Part shown: piece after piece, positions 7,759 through 14,959 of the stretch
How the letters are laid out: the number at the start of each line of letters is the position of its first letter
How positions within the stretch are numbered: position 1 is the first letter of the stretch
Source: Spirochaetaceae bacterium
Lineage (GTDB): Bacteria > Spirochaetota > Spirochaetia > Treponematales > Breznakiellaceae
Reading direction: 5' to 3'
DNA length: 14,959 bases
Assembly: GCA_031275595.1 (NCBI GenBank)
Contig: JAISOO010000058.1
Span: 1-14,959, forward strand
Position numbers and translations under genes: made by a program
Notes under the pieces: model-generated
Databases searched by the model: none
The model's input: only the letters and a program-made list of their open reading frames with translations
Told to the model about the DNA's origin: nothing

Positions 7759-7788
7759 TTGACAGATACTGAAACTCTCCCTTATGTT
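7759..7788 (+). promoter_or_regulatory. Predicted promoter for the acidic-protein gene
   Basis: A perfect TTGACA (7759-7764) is followed after 18 bases by TATGTT (7783-7788, four of six). The start point would be near 7795, giving a leader of roughly 26 bases to the ATG at 7821. Upstream is an A/T-rich stretch (7721-7757) that could act as an UP element. This is the only clear plus-strand promoter in the window. Confidence 0.7.
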
Positions 7789-7820
7789 TCAAGAGAAATA
7801 ATCTTAATATGGAGAAAACG

Positions 7821-8129
7821 ATGGTTCTGGATGAGACCATGAATACCAGGCGGATCCCCGCAGACGACTTAGGTTTGTCATATGAACTCGCCATGATTCC
7901 CCTGATGGATGAGCGCCATGACAAGTTTCCCGTTCCTTTTTTCATCTTCGATGATGAGGACGAAGATGAGGACGACCTTGACGAAGAAGATGATTTCGAC
8001 GACATGGACGACGGGTTTGATGACGACTTCGAGGATGATGATTTTGATGACGAAGACGATGATTACGATGACGAAGACGATGATTACGACTATGAAGAGG
8101 ATGTCGATTACGACGATTTTGAGGAATAG
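7821..8129 (+). CDS. Small protein with an extreme Asp/Glu C-terminal tail
   Basis: The family is not recognised. The 102-residue product has an N-terminal part (1-43) of ordinary composition ending in the hydrophobic stretch KFPVPFFIF. Residues 44-102 follow, in which 46 of 59 residues are Asp or Glu, none is basic, and Phe or Tyr recurs every few residues. The tail mixes GAT, GAC, GAA and GAG codons, so the acidic character looks maintained at protein level and not a simple DNA repeat. The ATG at 7821 is preferred over the one at 7809 because a GGAG lies six bases before it. It is the only plus-strand gene, has its own promoter, and converges on rsfS with 43 bases between stop codons. A DNA mimic, a chaperone of basic proteins or RNA, or a metal-binding protein are possible; none is shown. 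Confidence 0.85.
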   Translation: MVLDETMNTRRIPADDLGLSYELAMIPLMDERHDKFPVPFFIFDDEDEDEDDLDEEDDFDDMDDGFDDDFEDDDFDDEDDDYDDEDDDYDYEEDVDYDDFEE

Positions 8130-8172
8130 GGTCGGTCGTTGCTAGAAAGTACGTCTTGGGGAAGGTCTTTTT

Positions 8173-8535
8173 CTAAAAGTATAGGATCTCAGCGGCGCTC
8201 CAAAGCCGTTCCAGCTCATAAAAAGCACGGGAATTGACTGTCATAAGATGGATAACGATATTTCCCATATCTATCAGGTTCCATTCGTCATCAAAGGATC
8301 GTTTATGGGAACCCCGGTGGATATCCAGCCCGTGCTGATGGGCGAATTCCCGGATATACCGCTCCAGCCCCTGGAGATGGGTACGGGAAGAGACCGTGGC
8401 GATAACGAAAAAATCCGTCCACATATGGAGGGGGCGGAGGTCCATGACTACCACATCCCCGCCCTTGTGTTCCCGGAGGAGCCCCCCCAAGGCCAGGGCG
8501 GCGGCTTTATTGTCCATCGGTAACGTATCGTCCAT
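8173..8535 (-). CDS. rsfS: Ribosomal silencing factor RsfS
   Basis: Binds L14 on the free 50S subunit and blocks joining with 30S when nutrients are limiting. The 120-residue product covers the full RsfS domain: DVVVMDLRPLHMWTDFFVIATVSSRTHLQ, then HRGSHKRSFDDEWNLIDMGNIVIHLM and RAFYELERLW. The ATG at 8535 has a GGAAGGGA ribosome-binding stretch just upstream and overlaps the 3' end of the LCP gene by 29 bases. A second ATG at 8517 would reduce the overlap to 11. It is the last gene of the right-hand operon. The nadD-LCP-rsfS order fits the widespread nadD-rsfS neighbourhood. Confidence 0.96.
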   Translation of the reverse strand: MDDTLPMDNKAAALALGGLLREHKGGDVVVMDLRPLHMWTDFFVIATVSSRTHLQGLERYIREFAHQHGLDIHRGSHKRSFDDEWNLIDMGNIVIHLMTVNSRAFYELERLWSAAEILYF

Positions 8536-9727
8536 TAAAATCCCTTCCCAATATCAGGGTAAAATCAGATTTATATTCAAAATTTTGCAGATCCATATCC
8601 GCCTCTATTTCCAGTTCATCAAGGTCCAGGGATTCGTACCGAATGTTGCTGCACCGCAGCACCTCCGCAAAGGTCTCGACGATATTCGCATACCCGGAAC
8701 GGTCGATAATTTCCGTTTTTTCGTAATCATTGCGATCGGCGTTTCCGATGGAAATAACATCGTATCCAAACCCCCGAAGGAGCTCGGCGGTCCTTCCCGC
8801 AAGGCCGGTGGCGGAGGTCCCGTTGAGGACCTCCACGGTAAAGATCCGCTCATTGACGGCCCCTTCTACCTGGCGGGTAAGGGAACCCAGGGCCTGACGT
8901 ACAATTTCTTTGATGAGATTGCCGTCATAGGAGGGGAACAACAGGGGTTGACCCGAAACAACCCGGCTGATCCCCCCAACGGAATGGATCCCCACCCGGT
9001 CGGTATCAATTCCGGCGTATTCGTCGAAAAGCCGGACCCGGATGCGCTGGTTCATGGTGGTCTTCATGAAGGACTGGCATAAACGAAGCGCCCGGGGGCT
9101 TTTGAGGATCTCGTTTTTTTCCCCAAGACCCTTGATTAAGCCCAGGAAGAACCGCTGTCTGCGGAATCGGGTTAATTCGGGGTCCTCCTCGGGGAGTTCA
9201 TAGGTAATGTAGTCCTGGGCCTTATCCCCGTCGAGCCGGATAACCCCCGAAGGAAAGAGGATCGGGGGGTCGCCGTAAATTTCCACCACCCCGGGGATGA
9301 ATATTTCCACCCCTTCGATCAGATCCACGATTTTGCCCAGGTTTTCCATGGTCAAAATCACGGAATTATTGATATCTATCCCCAAGAGATTTCCGATTTC
9401 TCCCTCAAAGGCGGAATTTTTTTGGGGGTCGTAGAGGGTATCTATCCGGTCCACCCGGTTTATACGAGGAATAATAAGCCCCACCTCTCCGGGAATATCA
9501 AAAACCGCGGCCCGCTTGGTAGAAGGGTAATAGAAGAGTACATAAGAGCAGAGGGGCTTTCCGTCCTTTTCTATGATAAACAGGGTGTTGATAACCCGAT
9601 CCTGGGCAAGGGCGTCTTCTATAGGGTCAGACTGCAGGCTGCGGACAACAAAAAAAACGCCCCCCCCCAGGAGTACGACAATGATAACCAGGAGCAGAAG
9701 ACTCGCATCGGTCCTGACCCTTTTCAT
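8507..9727 (-). CDS. LytR/CpsA/Psr (LCP)-family membrane-anchored protein with LytR_C domain
   Basis: In Gram-positives LCP enzymes transfer undecaprenyl-linked glycopolymers to peptidoglycan; a spirochaetal role is not established. The 406-residue product has one N-terminal TM segment (about 9-28, positive-inside), so most of it is extracytoplasmic. An LCP-like domain spans about 47-205, followed by a LytR_C domain at about 295-395 (FTVEVLNGTSATGLAGRTAE). The C-terminal LCP motif with Arg residues is kept (ELTRFRRQRFF, 184-194). The expected IPRD motif reads DIPGE (77-81), so its Arg and Asp are missing. The ATG at 9727 has AGGAGG five bases upstream and overlaps the nadD-yqeK stop as TGATG. 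Runs of nine G and eight T fall in the TM-coding region. Confidence 0.85.
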   Translation of the reverse strand: MKRVRTDASLLLLVIIVVLLGGGVFFVVRSLQSDPIEDALAQDRVINTLFIIEKDGKPLCSYVLFYYPSTKRAAVFDIPGEVGLIIPRINRVDRIDTLYDPQKNSAFEGEIGNLLGIDINNSVILTMENLGKIVDLIEGVEIFIPGVVEIYGDPPILFPSGVIRLDGDKAQDYITYELPEEDPELTRFRRQRFFLGLIKGLGEKNEILKSPRALRLCQSFMKTTMNQRIRVRLFDEYAGIDTDRVGIHSVGGISRVVSGQPLLFPSYDGNLIKEIVRQALGSLTRQVEGAVNERIFTVEVLNGTSATGLAGRTAELLRGFGYDVISIGNADRNDYEKTEIIDRSGYANIVETFAEVLRCSNIRYESLDLDELEIEADMDLQNFEYKSDFTLILGRDFNGRYVTDGQ

Positions 9728-10926
9728 CACATCCTCCTTTTATGGATCGCCGCCAACAGCCGCTTGGTACTCTCCGATATATCCACGTTCCGGGAGGAGA
9801 GGTAAACCACGGTGTTGTCCACCACCGCGGTGAATAACGATTCCAAATCAGGGTAATGGTTTAGTTCCCGGAGCCGGGAATCTACCTCCTGCCGGGAAGG
9901 CTCGATTTTATCGGCAATAAAAACCGCCTTCGCCAGGGAGCCCATGGATATATCCCCGGTGGTATGGAGCCGTACCGCCTCCAGGATACTTTCATTATGA
10001 ACACCAAACCGGTCCTTGAGCAAGACTGCGGCGGCCCGGGCGTGGAGCAGGGAAACTTTTTTATATTCCATGGGGGAGATCCCCTGGCCGTCACTACCGG
10101 CAAGGCGGATCAATGCCTCCTCCGGGAGCGGTTTGGCCATATCATGGGCTATCCCCGCCAGGTAACCCGCGGCGGCGTCCAGGTCAAACCGGAGACAGAT
10201 GTCATAGGCGAGGAGGGCGGTATTCCGGGAGTGGAGAAAGCGGCCCGAAGCCAGGATTGAACGGACCACGGTTTCTATCCTCCCGATGAGCTCCCAGGAA
10301 ACGTTTTGAGAACCGATCCCCTCCCCGCCGGAATCCCCGGGAGCGGCCGCGGGTTTCACCCCGTAGAGGCCCCGGTCCTCAATGAGGAGCCGGGTTCCCG
10401 GGGGCACCAGGTATCGCCAGCTTTCACCCTGCCGGATCCGATCCCTGACCATCCCTGAGGAGAGGTCCATGATATCGTTTTTGAGCCGGCGGTGGGGAAA
10501 GGGAAAGGGGAGTTCCCCGGAACTTATCCGGTGGGCGATAACGATATCCGCCCGTTCCGCGATTTCCCGGGCCTTTTTCCACCGGGGGAAGTCCCGGGCC
10601 AAATCATCCCCCAGGATCAGGCCGGGCTTCCCCTGGGGCAGGTAGCGTCTTTCAATATCCTCCAGGGTATCAATGGTATAGGATACCCCCTGCCGACGAA
10701 TTTCACCGTCATCCACGGTAAACCGGGGATCGGCGGTAATAGCGGCGGTCAGCATATCCAGCCGGTCCTCGGGGGAAGTTACCGGGGCGCCGGGTTTAAA
10801 GGGGGATTGAAAGGCGGGGATCATGATGACCCGGTCATAACCGAAGGCGGAAATGACGCCGTCGGCGAGCAAAAGATGCCCGAGATGAACCGGATTAAAA
10901 CTACCCCCTAAAATCGCGATCCTCAC
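9727..10926 (-). CDS. nadD: Fusion of nicotinate-nucleotide adenylyltransferase (NadD) and YqeK-type HD hydrolase
   Basis: Bifunctional 399-residue protein. Residues 1-190 are NadD, which makes deamido-NAD from nicotinate mononucleotide and ATP. They show GGSFNPVHLGH (7-17), SYTIDTL, LILGDDLARDFPRW and a SSGMVRDRIRQG segment. After a Gly/Pro/Ser-rich linker (about 190-208) comes an HD-domain phosphohydrolase of the YqeK type: FLHS (His232), HD (261-262), LLHARAA (His295), HTTG (His321) and IADKIEPSR (Asp339). YqeK family members hydrolyse Ap4A symmetrically to two ADP. The frame is continuous through the linker, so this is a real fusion, not two adjacent genes. The start is GTG with GGGGAGG ten bases upstream. 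It overlaps the LCP gene by one base. Confidence 0.93.
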   Translation of the reverse strand: MRIAILGGSFNPVHLGHLLLADGVISAFGYDRVIMIPAFQSPFKPGAPVTSPEDRLDMLTAAITADPRFTVDDGEIRRQGVSYTIDTLEDIERRYLPQGKPGLILGDDLARDFPRWKKAREIAERADIVIAHRISSGELPFPFPHRRLKNDIMDLSSGMVRDRIRQGESWRYLVPPGTRLLIEDRGLYGVKPAAAPGDSGGEGIGSQNVSWELIGRIETVVRSILASGRFLHSRNTALLAYDICLRFDLDAAAGYLAGIAHDMAKPLPEEALIRLAGSDGQGISPMEYKKVSLLHARAAAVLLKDRFGVHNESILEAVRLHTTGDISMGSLAKAVFIADKIEPSRQEVDSRLRELNHYPDLESLFTAVVDNTVVYLSSRNVDISESTKRLLAAIHKRRM

Positions 10927-10967
10927 CGGTAAGAAACCTCCCCTGGCTCAAAAATAACGTTTCCCAT
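10923..10967 (-). CDS. Possible 14-codon upstream reading frame overlapping the nadD-yqeK start
   Basis: An ATG at 10967 with a strong GGGGAGG site seven bases before it opens the frame MGNVIFEPGEVSYR. Its TGA overlaps the GTG start of nadD-yqeK as GTGA, a 4-base overlap typical of coupled genes. The frame can be extended to an ATG at 10997. The upstream site is better spaced than the one serving nadD-yqeK itself. No similarity is recognised. Confidence 0.3.
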   Translation of the reverse strand: MGNVIFEPGEVSYR

Positions 10968-11002
10968 CGCAGAGCCTCCCCGGCGCAAACGGTACATCGG
11001 TA

Positions 11003-12070
<1,068 letters not shown>

Positions 12071-12151
12071 TCAAAAAACAAACCATCCGCCGGGATACCC
12101 AGGATGGATAAACAACCGTCCTCAACAAGGTTCAGGCCAGCCGGCAAAAAC

Positions 12152-12412
12152 CTATTCTGCCGTGACGGGAATAACCCCCGCCAGTTTCCGGCCCCGGCGG
12201 CTGGAAAAGGCAACCCTTCCGTCTACCTTGGCAAAGAGGGTATAATCACCCCCGCAGCCCACGTTCCGTCCCGGATGGATCTTGGTGCCCCGCTGCCGGA
12301 CAATAATGGTTCCCGCCTTTACCAGCGTATTTCCCGATGCCTTGATCCCCAGGTATTGGGGATTTGAATCCCTGCCGTTCTTCGCGCCGCTGCCGCCTCT
12401 TTTCCGGGCCAT
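12152..12412 (-). CDS. rpmA: 50S ribosomal protein L27
   Basis: L27 lies at the peptidyl transferase centre, and its N-terminal tail reaches toward the P-site tRNA. The 86-residue product starts directly as [16 protein letters not shown] and contains the conserved [28 protein letters not shown] stretch in two overlapping parts. There is no N-terminal extension with the FF-A cleavage motif found in Firmicutes: upstream in the same frame there is a stop nine codons before the ATG and no start codon between. A GGAGG site lies seven bases before the ATG. It follows prp with one base between the genes. Confidence 0.97.
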   Translation of the reverse strand: MARKRGGSGAKNGRDSNPQYLGIKASGNTLVKAGTIIVRQRGTKIHPGRNVGCGGDYTLFAKVDGRVAFSSRRGRKLAGVIPVTAE

Positions 12413-12413
12413 A

Positions 12414-12758
12414 TTAATTCCTCCGCTCCTTATGAATATTCATCCTGCAATAACCGGGATAAGCCTCCGAGACCGAAACCAAACCTTCCATCAAAAAAGC
12501 ACTGACGGCGGCAAGGAAATCCCTGCCTTTACCGGTATAATCCGTTTCGAGCCCAAAACGCCCCCGTTCCGGAACACCCGCCGGGACCCGGACGATAATT
12601 CCTTCCCTGTCCGTAAGGGTCTTCAGGGCGGTTTTCGTCAGGATCGACACGGCGGCACAGACAATATCGGAACCTCCCGGTCCCGCCCCGGCGTGGCCCG
12701 TAACCTTACAGGACTTGAGGAGCCCCTCAACATCCAAAACCACGTCGATGCTTATCAT
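12414..12758 (-). CDS. prp: Ribosomal-processing cysteine protease Prp
   Basis: Prp removes the N-terminal extension of L27 in Firmicutes. The 114-residue product has the family signature [18 protein letters not shown] with the catalytic pair His22 and Cys34. With the ATG at 12758 these fall on the same numbers as in the characterised Staphylococcus enzyme, which is why I prefer it over the ATG at 12785 (nine codons longer, with a purine-rich stretch directly against the start codon). It lies between rplU and rpmA, the classic place for prp. The neighbouring L27 has no extension to remove, so the substrate here is unclear. Confidence 0.9.
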   Translation of the reverse strand: MISIDVVLDVEGLLKSCKVTGHAGAGPGGSDIVCAAVSILTKTALKTLTDREGIIVRVPAGVPERGRFGLETDYTGKGRDFLAAVSAFLMEGLVSVSEAYPGYCRMNIHKERRN

Positions 12759-12811
12759 CCCCGCCCCGGTTAAAATTCCCTTCATCTCCGCCGGGACAAA
12801 CCCGGCAGCCG

Positions 12812-13123
12812 TTAGACGCCGGTGATATCCCCGATCTTAATGATCGAATATCCCTGACGATGCCCCTGTTTGCGACGGTAATCCTTTTTAGGCTTGTACT
12901 TAAAGACAATGATCTTCCGTTCCTTGCCGTGACGTTCCACCACCGCCTGAACCTTGGCGCCCGCTATATAGGGAGTCCCCACGGATACCGTATCCCCCGA
13001 ATGGAGGAGCACCGAATCTATGCCCAGTTCGGCCCCCGGTTCGGCATCTATCCTATCCACCTTTAACAGGGCGCCCTTTTCGGCCTTGTACTGCTTGCCT
13101 TTAAATTCCATTAAAACATACAT
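12812..13123 (-). CDS. rplU: 50S ribosomal protein L21
   Basis: Large-subunit protein binding 23S rRNA near domain VI. All 103 residues match the family: YVLMEFKGKQYKAEKG at the start, a central VLLHSGDTVSVGTPYIAGAKVQAVV part, and the KYKPKKDYRRKQGHRQGY signature near the C-terminus. Its ATG is preceded by AAGGA at about nine bases. It is the first gene of the operon running to rsfS. The leader is unusual because it carries a full palindromic repeat unit between the predicted promoter and the gene. Confidence 0.97.
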   Translation of the reverse strand: MYVLMEFKGKQYKAEKGALLKVDRIDAEPGAELGIDSVLLHSGDTVSVGTPYIAGAKVQAVVERHGKERKIIVFKYKPKKDYRRKQGHRQGYSIIKIGDITGV

Positions 13124-13146
13124 GAATCAACATCCTTAAAACCGAG

Positions 13147-13260
13147 GCTTTCCCAAAACTTCAGTTTTTGGGAAAGCTGCCTTGGATTTATATGAAAAAG
13201 CGGGCCTTGGACCGCTTTTTCGGAAGCATTTCCCAAAACCAACCGGATTTTGAGAAATGC
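13147..13260 (-). repeat. Palindromic intergenic repeat, copy 2 (full length, inverted)
   Basis: This is the reverse complement of copy 1 (1-114) over its whole length, with scattered substitutions. Hairpin A2 (13147-13177) is exact, hairpin B is 13194-13203 with 13212-13221, and hairpin A1 spans 13226-13260. In A1 the third stem pair is A-T where copy 1 has C-G, a compensatory change. It lies wholly within the predicted leader of the rplU operon, ending 23 bases before the rplU ATG. Confidence 0.93.
13194..13221. terminator. Terminator-like hairpin in the rplU leader (possible attenuator)
   Basis: On the minus strand the RNA would read GCGG, an 8-base loop, CCGC, then five U, the form of an intrinsic terminator. 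It lies between the predicted promoter (13281-13310) and rplU (13123), with related hairpins on both sides. If it works, transcripts would stop before the operon unless the structure is altered. Whether it terminates cannot be read from sequence alone. Confidence 0.4.
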
Positions 13261-13280
13261 TCAACCATATAGTATTTTAT

Positions 13281-13310
13281 ATCTTAGGATAAAACCTCAT
13301 GGTTCGTCAA
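13281..13310 (-). promoter_or_regulatory. Predicted promoter of the rplU-prp-rpmA-obgE-nadD-LCP-rsfS operon
   Basis: On the minus strand TTGACG (13310-13305, five of six) and TAAGAT (13286-13281, four of six) are separated by 18 bases. The start site would be near 13274, leaving a leader of about 150 bases filled by repeat copy 2. Only 23 bases lie between the repeat and rplU, too few for a separate promoter. Confidence 0.6.
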
Positions 13311-13460
13311 GGTCCCGGTAACCGGCAGGGTGAGTACATTTTTTACGCGCCCCAGATCCCGCAAAATCCCGTAGCTTTGAAGAAAATGAACCACGGACCC
13401 ATGGTTAAATTCGTTATTTATTCGGTTTCCATACGCCGGCCGGTTTTCACCGGGCAACAG

Positions 13461-13510
13461 GATTTTTCCCAAAACCAGCCGGGTTTTGGGAAAAATCTTT
13501 GAAAAAACGG
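13461..13510 (+). repeat. Palindromic intergenic repeat, copy 3 (partial)
   Basis: Hairpin A1 is present as a 16-bp stem (13461-13476 with 13482-13497), with GATTTTTCCC in place of GCCTTTCCC and matching changes on the other arm. It is followed by only the left arm of hairpin B (GAAAAAACGG, 13501-13510); the right arm is missing where the NADH oxidase gene ends (13524). It is the likely 3' structure of the NADH oxidase transcript. Confidence 0.88.
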
Positions 13511-13523
13511 GCCTGACCCCGGC

Positions 13524-14858
13524 TCACGGGGCCGTAAGCGCCGCCATGGTGATATAGTTGTAAGGCTGGTTGAAGTGGGGGAGGAAGAAGATATCCAGCA
13601 GTTTAAGTTTATCGATGGTTACCTTTTCCTCTATCGCCAGGGAGAACAGGTGGATCCCCATGGAGATATCCTGATAGGATGCCATCTGGGCGCCCAATAC
13701 CCGGCGGGTCTTTTTATCGTAGACAATGCGGATTTTAACCTTGTGGTTATCTTCCTTAATAAAAGCCGGTTTTTGGGTGTCCTCAAATTGGGTGTAGAGG
13801 GGGGTATACCCCGCCTTTTCCGCGGCCGCGAGGTTGAGTCCGGTGGATACCATCTTGTACCCGTAGATACAGATCCCGTTGGAACCTTGCACCCCGATAG
13901 ATTCCAGGGGGGTGCCTCCGGCATTATGACCCGCCACCACCCCGCTGCGGACCGCGTTGGTCGCCAGGGCGATGTAGGCGGTATTCTCAACGGCGTTGCT
14001 GTACACCGTGGCGCAGTCCCCGATGGCATACACCCCCGGTTTGCTGGTTTCCTGCCTGAGGCTGACCTTGTAGGCGCCGTTGGCAAAGGTCTCCAGTTCA
14101 CCCGCGGCCAGGGCGGTGTTCGGCCGGAATCCGATGGCCATGATCACCATATCCACGGGGTACTCCCCCTTGTTGGTAACGATCCCCTGTACCTTGGAGG
14201 CCCCCTTTATCTCCTGTACCAACTCCCCGAAGTGCAGGCCTATGTTGTGGTCTTTAAGGACCTTGTCCATGTCCTGGGTGAACCAGTCGTCGTAATAGGT
14301 GGAAAGGCTGGTATTGGCCGCCTCAAAGAGCAGGACGTTTTTACCCCGGCGGCGCGCCGCTTCGGCTAACTCCACCCCGATATACCCCGCCCCCACCACG
14401 GCGATGGTTTTGATATCCCCCTGATCCATGAGGCTGTTGATCTTCTGACCGTCCTGGAAAAGTTTGGCGGACGCCACCTGGGGCAGGTCCAGGCCCTTGA
14501 TTTTGGGAATAATGGGGAGGGAACCCGTGGCCAGGATAAGTTTATCGTAGGATTCGGCGATCTCTTTTCCCGCCTTATCCCTGGCAAAGACCTTTTTCGC
14601 GCCGAAATCTATCTTCTCCACCGGGGTCTCCATGTGAACCGTCGCCTTTTTAGAAGTCAGAATGTCCTTGGAAGAATAAAAAAGTCCGTCGGGACCGTCG
14701 ATTTGCTGCCCCACCCACAGGGCCGTACCGCAGCCCAGGTAACTGATATTACTGTTACTGTCAAAAATGACGAGCTGGTTTTCCGGATAATTATCAAGAA
14801 TGGTATTAGCCGCCGCCGTTCCCGCGTGATTTGCCCCGATTAACACAATTTTTGCCAT
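13524..14858 (-). CDS. nox: NADH oxidase, FAD-dependent, Cys-based (probably H2O-forming)
   Basis: Flavoprotein that oxidises NADH with O2, in this subfamily normally to water. It regenerates NAD+ and removes oxygen in the cytoplasm. The 444-residue product shows the FAD-binding start [14 protein letters not shown] with His11, the redox-active Cys43 in [12 protein letters not shown], the NADH-binding loop [14 protein letters not shown], the second FAD motif GVYAIGDCA, and a typical C-terminal dimerisation domain. Having a single Cys and not a CxxxxC pair separates it from glutathione or lipoamide reductases. A CoA-disulfide reductase is the nearest alternative. The ATG at 14858 has GGAGG six bases upstream. 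It stands alone between two repeat copies and does not belong to the ribosomal operon. Such an enzyme suits a fermentative anaerobe or microaerophile exposed to traces of oxygen. Confidence 0.93.
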   Translation of the reverse strand: MAKIVLIGANHAGTAAANTILDNYPENQLVIFDSNSNISYLGCGTALWVGQQIDGPDGLFYSSKDILTSKKATVHMETPVEKIDFGAKKVFARDKAGKEIAESYDKLILATGSLPIIPKIKGLDLPQVASAKLFQDGQKINSLMDQGDIKTIAVVGAGYIGVELAEAARRRGKNVLLFEAANTSLSTYYDDWFTQDMDKVLKDHNIGLHFGELVQEIKGASKVQGIVTNKGEYPVDMVIMAIGFRPNTALAAGELETFANGAYKVSLRQETSKPGVYAIGDCATVYSNAVENTAYIALATNAVRSGVVAGHNAGGTPLESIGVQGSNGICIYGYKMVSTGLNLAAAEKAGYTPLYTQFEDTQKPAFIKEDNHKVKIRIVYDKKTRRVLGAQMASYQDISMGIHLFSLAIEEKVTIDKLKLLDIFFLPHFNQPYNYITMAALTAP

Positions 14859-14891
14859 ATTTTACCTCCGAATGAAATTTGAAACACCAGA

Positions 14892-14959
14892 GCCTTTCCC
14901 AAAACCCGGTTGGTTTCGGGAAAGGCTTTGGAAAAAACGGCCCAAAGCCCGTTTTTTCC
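14892..14959 (+). repeat. Palindromic intergenic repeat, copy 4 (cut by the window end)
   Basis: Hairpin A1 spans 14892-14926 and differs little from copy 1. Hairpin B pairs 14930-14940 with 14949-14959. Its stem has ACGG/CCGT where copies 1 and 2 have GCGG/CCGC, again a paired change. It begins 34 bases upstream of the nox ATG and runs off the window. A promoter for nox is not visible between repeat and gene, so the repeat may lie inside the nox leader or end the gene beyond the window. Confidence 0.9.

Larger units (their letters stand above)
13124..13523. other. 400-base gene-free region between the NADH oxidase gene and rplU
   Basis: It holds two copies of the palindromic repeat (13147-13260 inverted, 13461-13510 partial) and a predicted minus-strand promoter for rplU (13281-13310). 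About 150 bases (13311-13460) have no feature I can identify. Short open frames cross it on both strands, but they start in repeat sequence or lack ribosome-binding sites, so I do not count them as genes. Confidence 0.8.

Noticed and set aside
13284..13472. A 62-codon minus-strand frame between the NADH oxidase gene and rplU
   Set aside because: It begins at a TTG inside a repeat hairpin, has no ribosome-binding site, and overlaps the predicted rplU promoter. The translation resembles nothing I know.

Overview
The window looks like chromosomal DNA of a spirochaete, most likely a relatively GC-rich Treponema-type organism. This is inferred from gene order and protein style, not from a database match. 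From memory of published spirochaete genomes, the order rplU-prp-rpmA-obgE-nadD-LCP gene-rsfS and then spoVG-rplY-(pth)-tilS-ftsH is a conserved spirochaetal block (for example in Borrelia). Codon use leans heavily on GGG and CCC, giving many runs of 7 to 9 G or C inside genes.

Layout. Almost every gene is on the minus strand, so transcription reads from right to left. (1) Positions 14892-13461 hold an H2O-forming-type NADH oxidase gene with a palindromic repeat copy on each side. (2) Positions 13310-8173 hold a probable seven-gene operon with a recognisable promoter (13281-13310): rplU (L21), prp (cysteine protease), rpmA (L27), obgE (ribosome assembly GTPase), a fused nadD-yqeK gene, a LytR/CpsA/Psr-family gene and rsfS (ribosome silencing factor). 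(3) A lone plus-strand gene (7821-8129) with its own good promoter encodes a small protein whose C-terminal 59 residues are almost entirely Asp/Glu. (4) Positions 7699-149 hold a second minus-strand series: ispE, spoVG, tRNA-Gln(TTG), rplY, tilS, ftsH and an exported protein with DxDxDG calcium-type loops. It begins at a promoter divergent from that of the acidic gene.

How it fits together. The two minus-strand series concern ribosome assembly and decoding (L21, L27, L25, Obg, RsfS, TilS, tRNA-Gln), with NAD synthesis, isoprenoid synthesis (IspE), membrane protein quality control (FtsH) and envelope-linked proteins mixed in. Overlapping or nearly touching start and stop codons (tilS/ftsH, ftsH/exported protein, nadD-yqeK/LCP, LCP/rsfS) suggest translational coupling.

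The most unusual content is a family of about 114-bp intergenic palindromic repeats. There are four copies: at both ends of the window, in the predicted rplU leader, and at the 3' end of the NADH oxidase gene. Each is built from hairpins whose paired bases covary between copies and one of which resembles a bidirectional terminator. Other points of interest are the acidic protein, the NadD-YqeK fusion, a Prp protease beside an L27 that lacks the extension Prp normally removes, an LCP protein without the expected catalytic Arg, a duplicated tRNA-Gln 3' end next to a nested palindrome, and the absence of pth between rplY and tilS.
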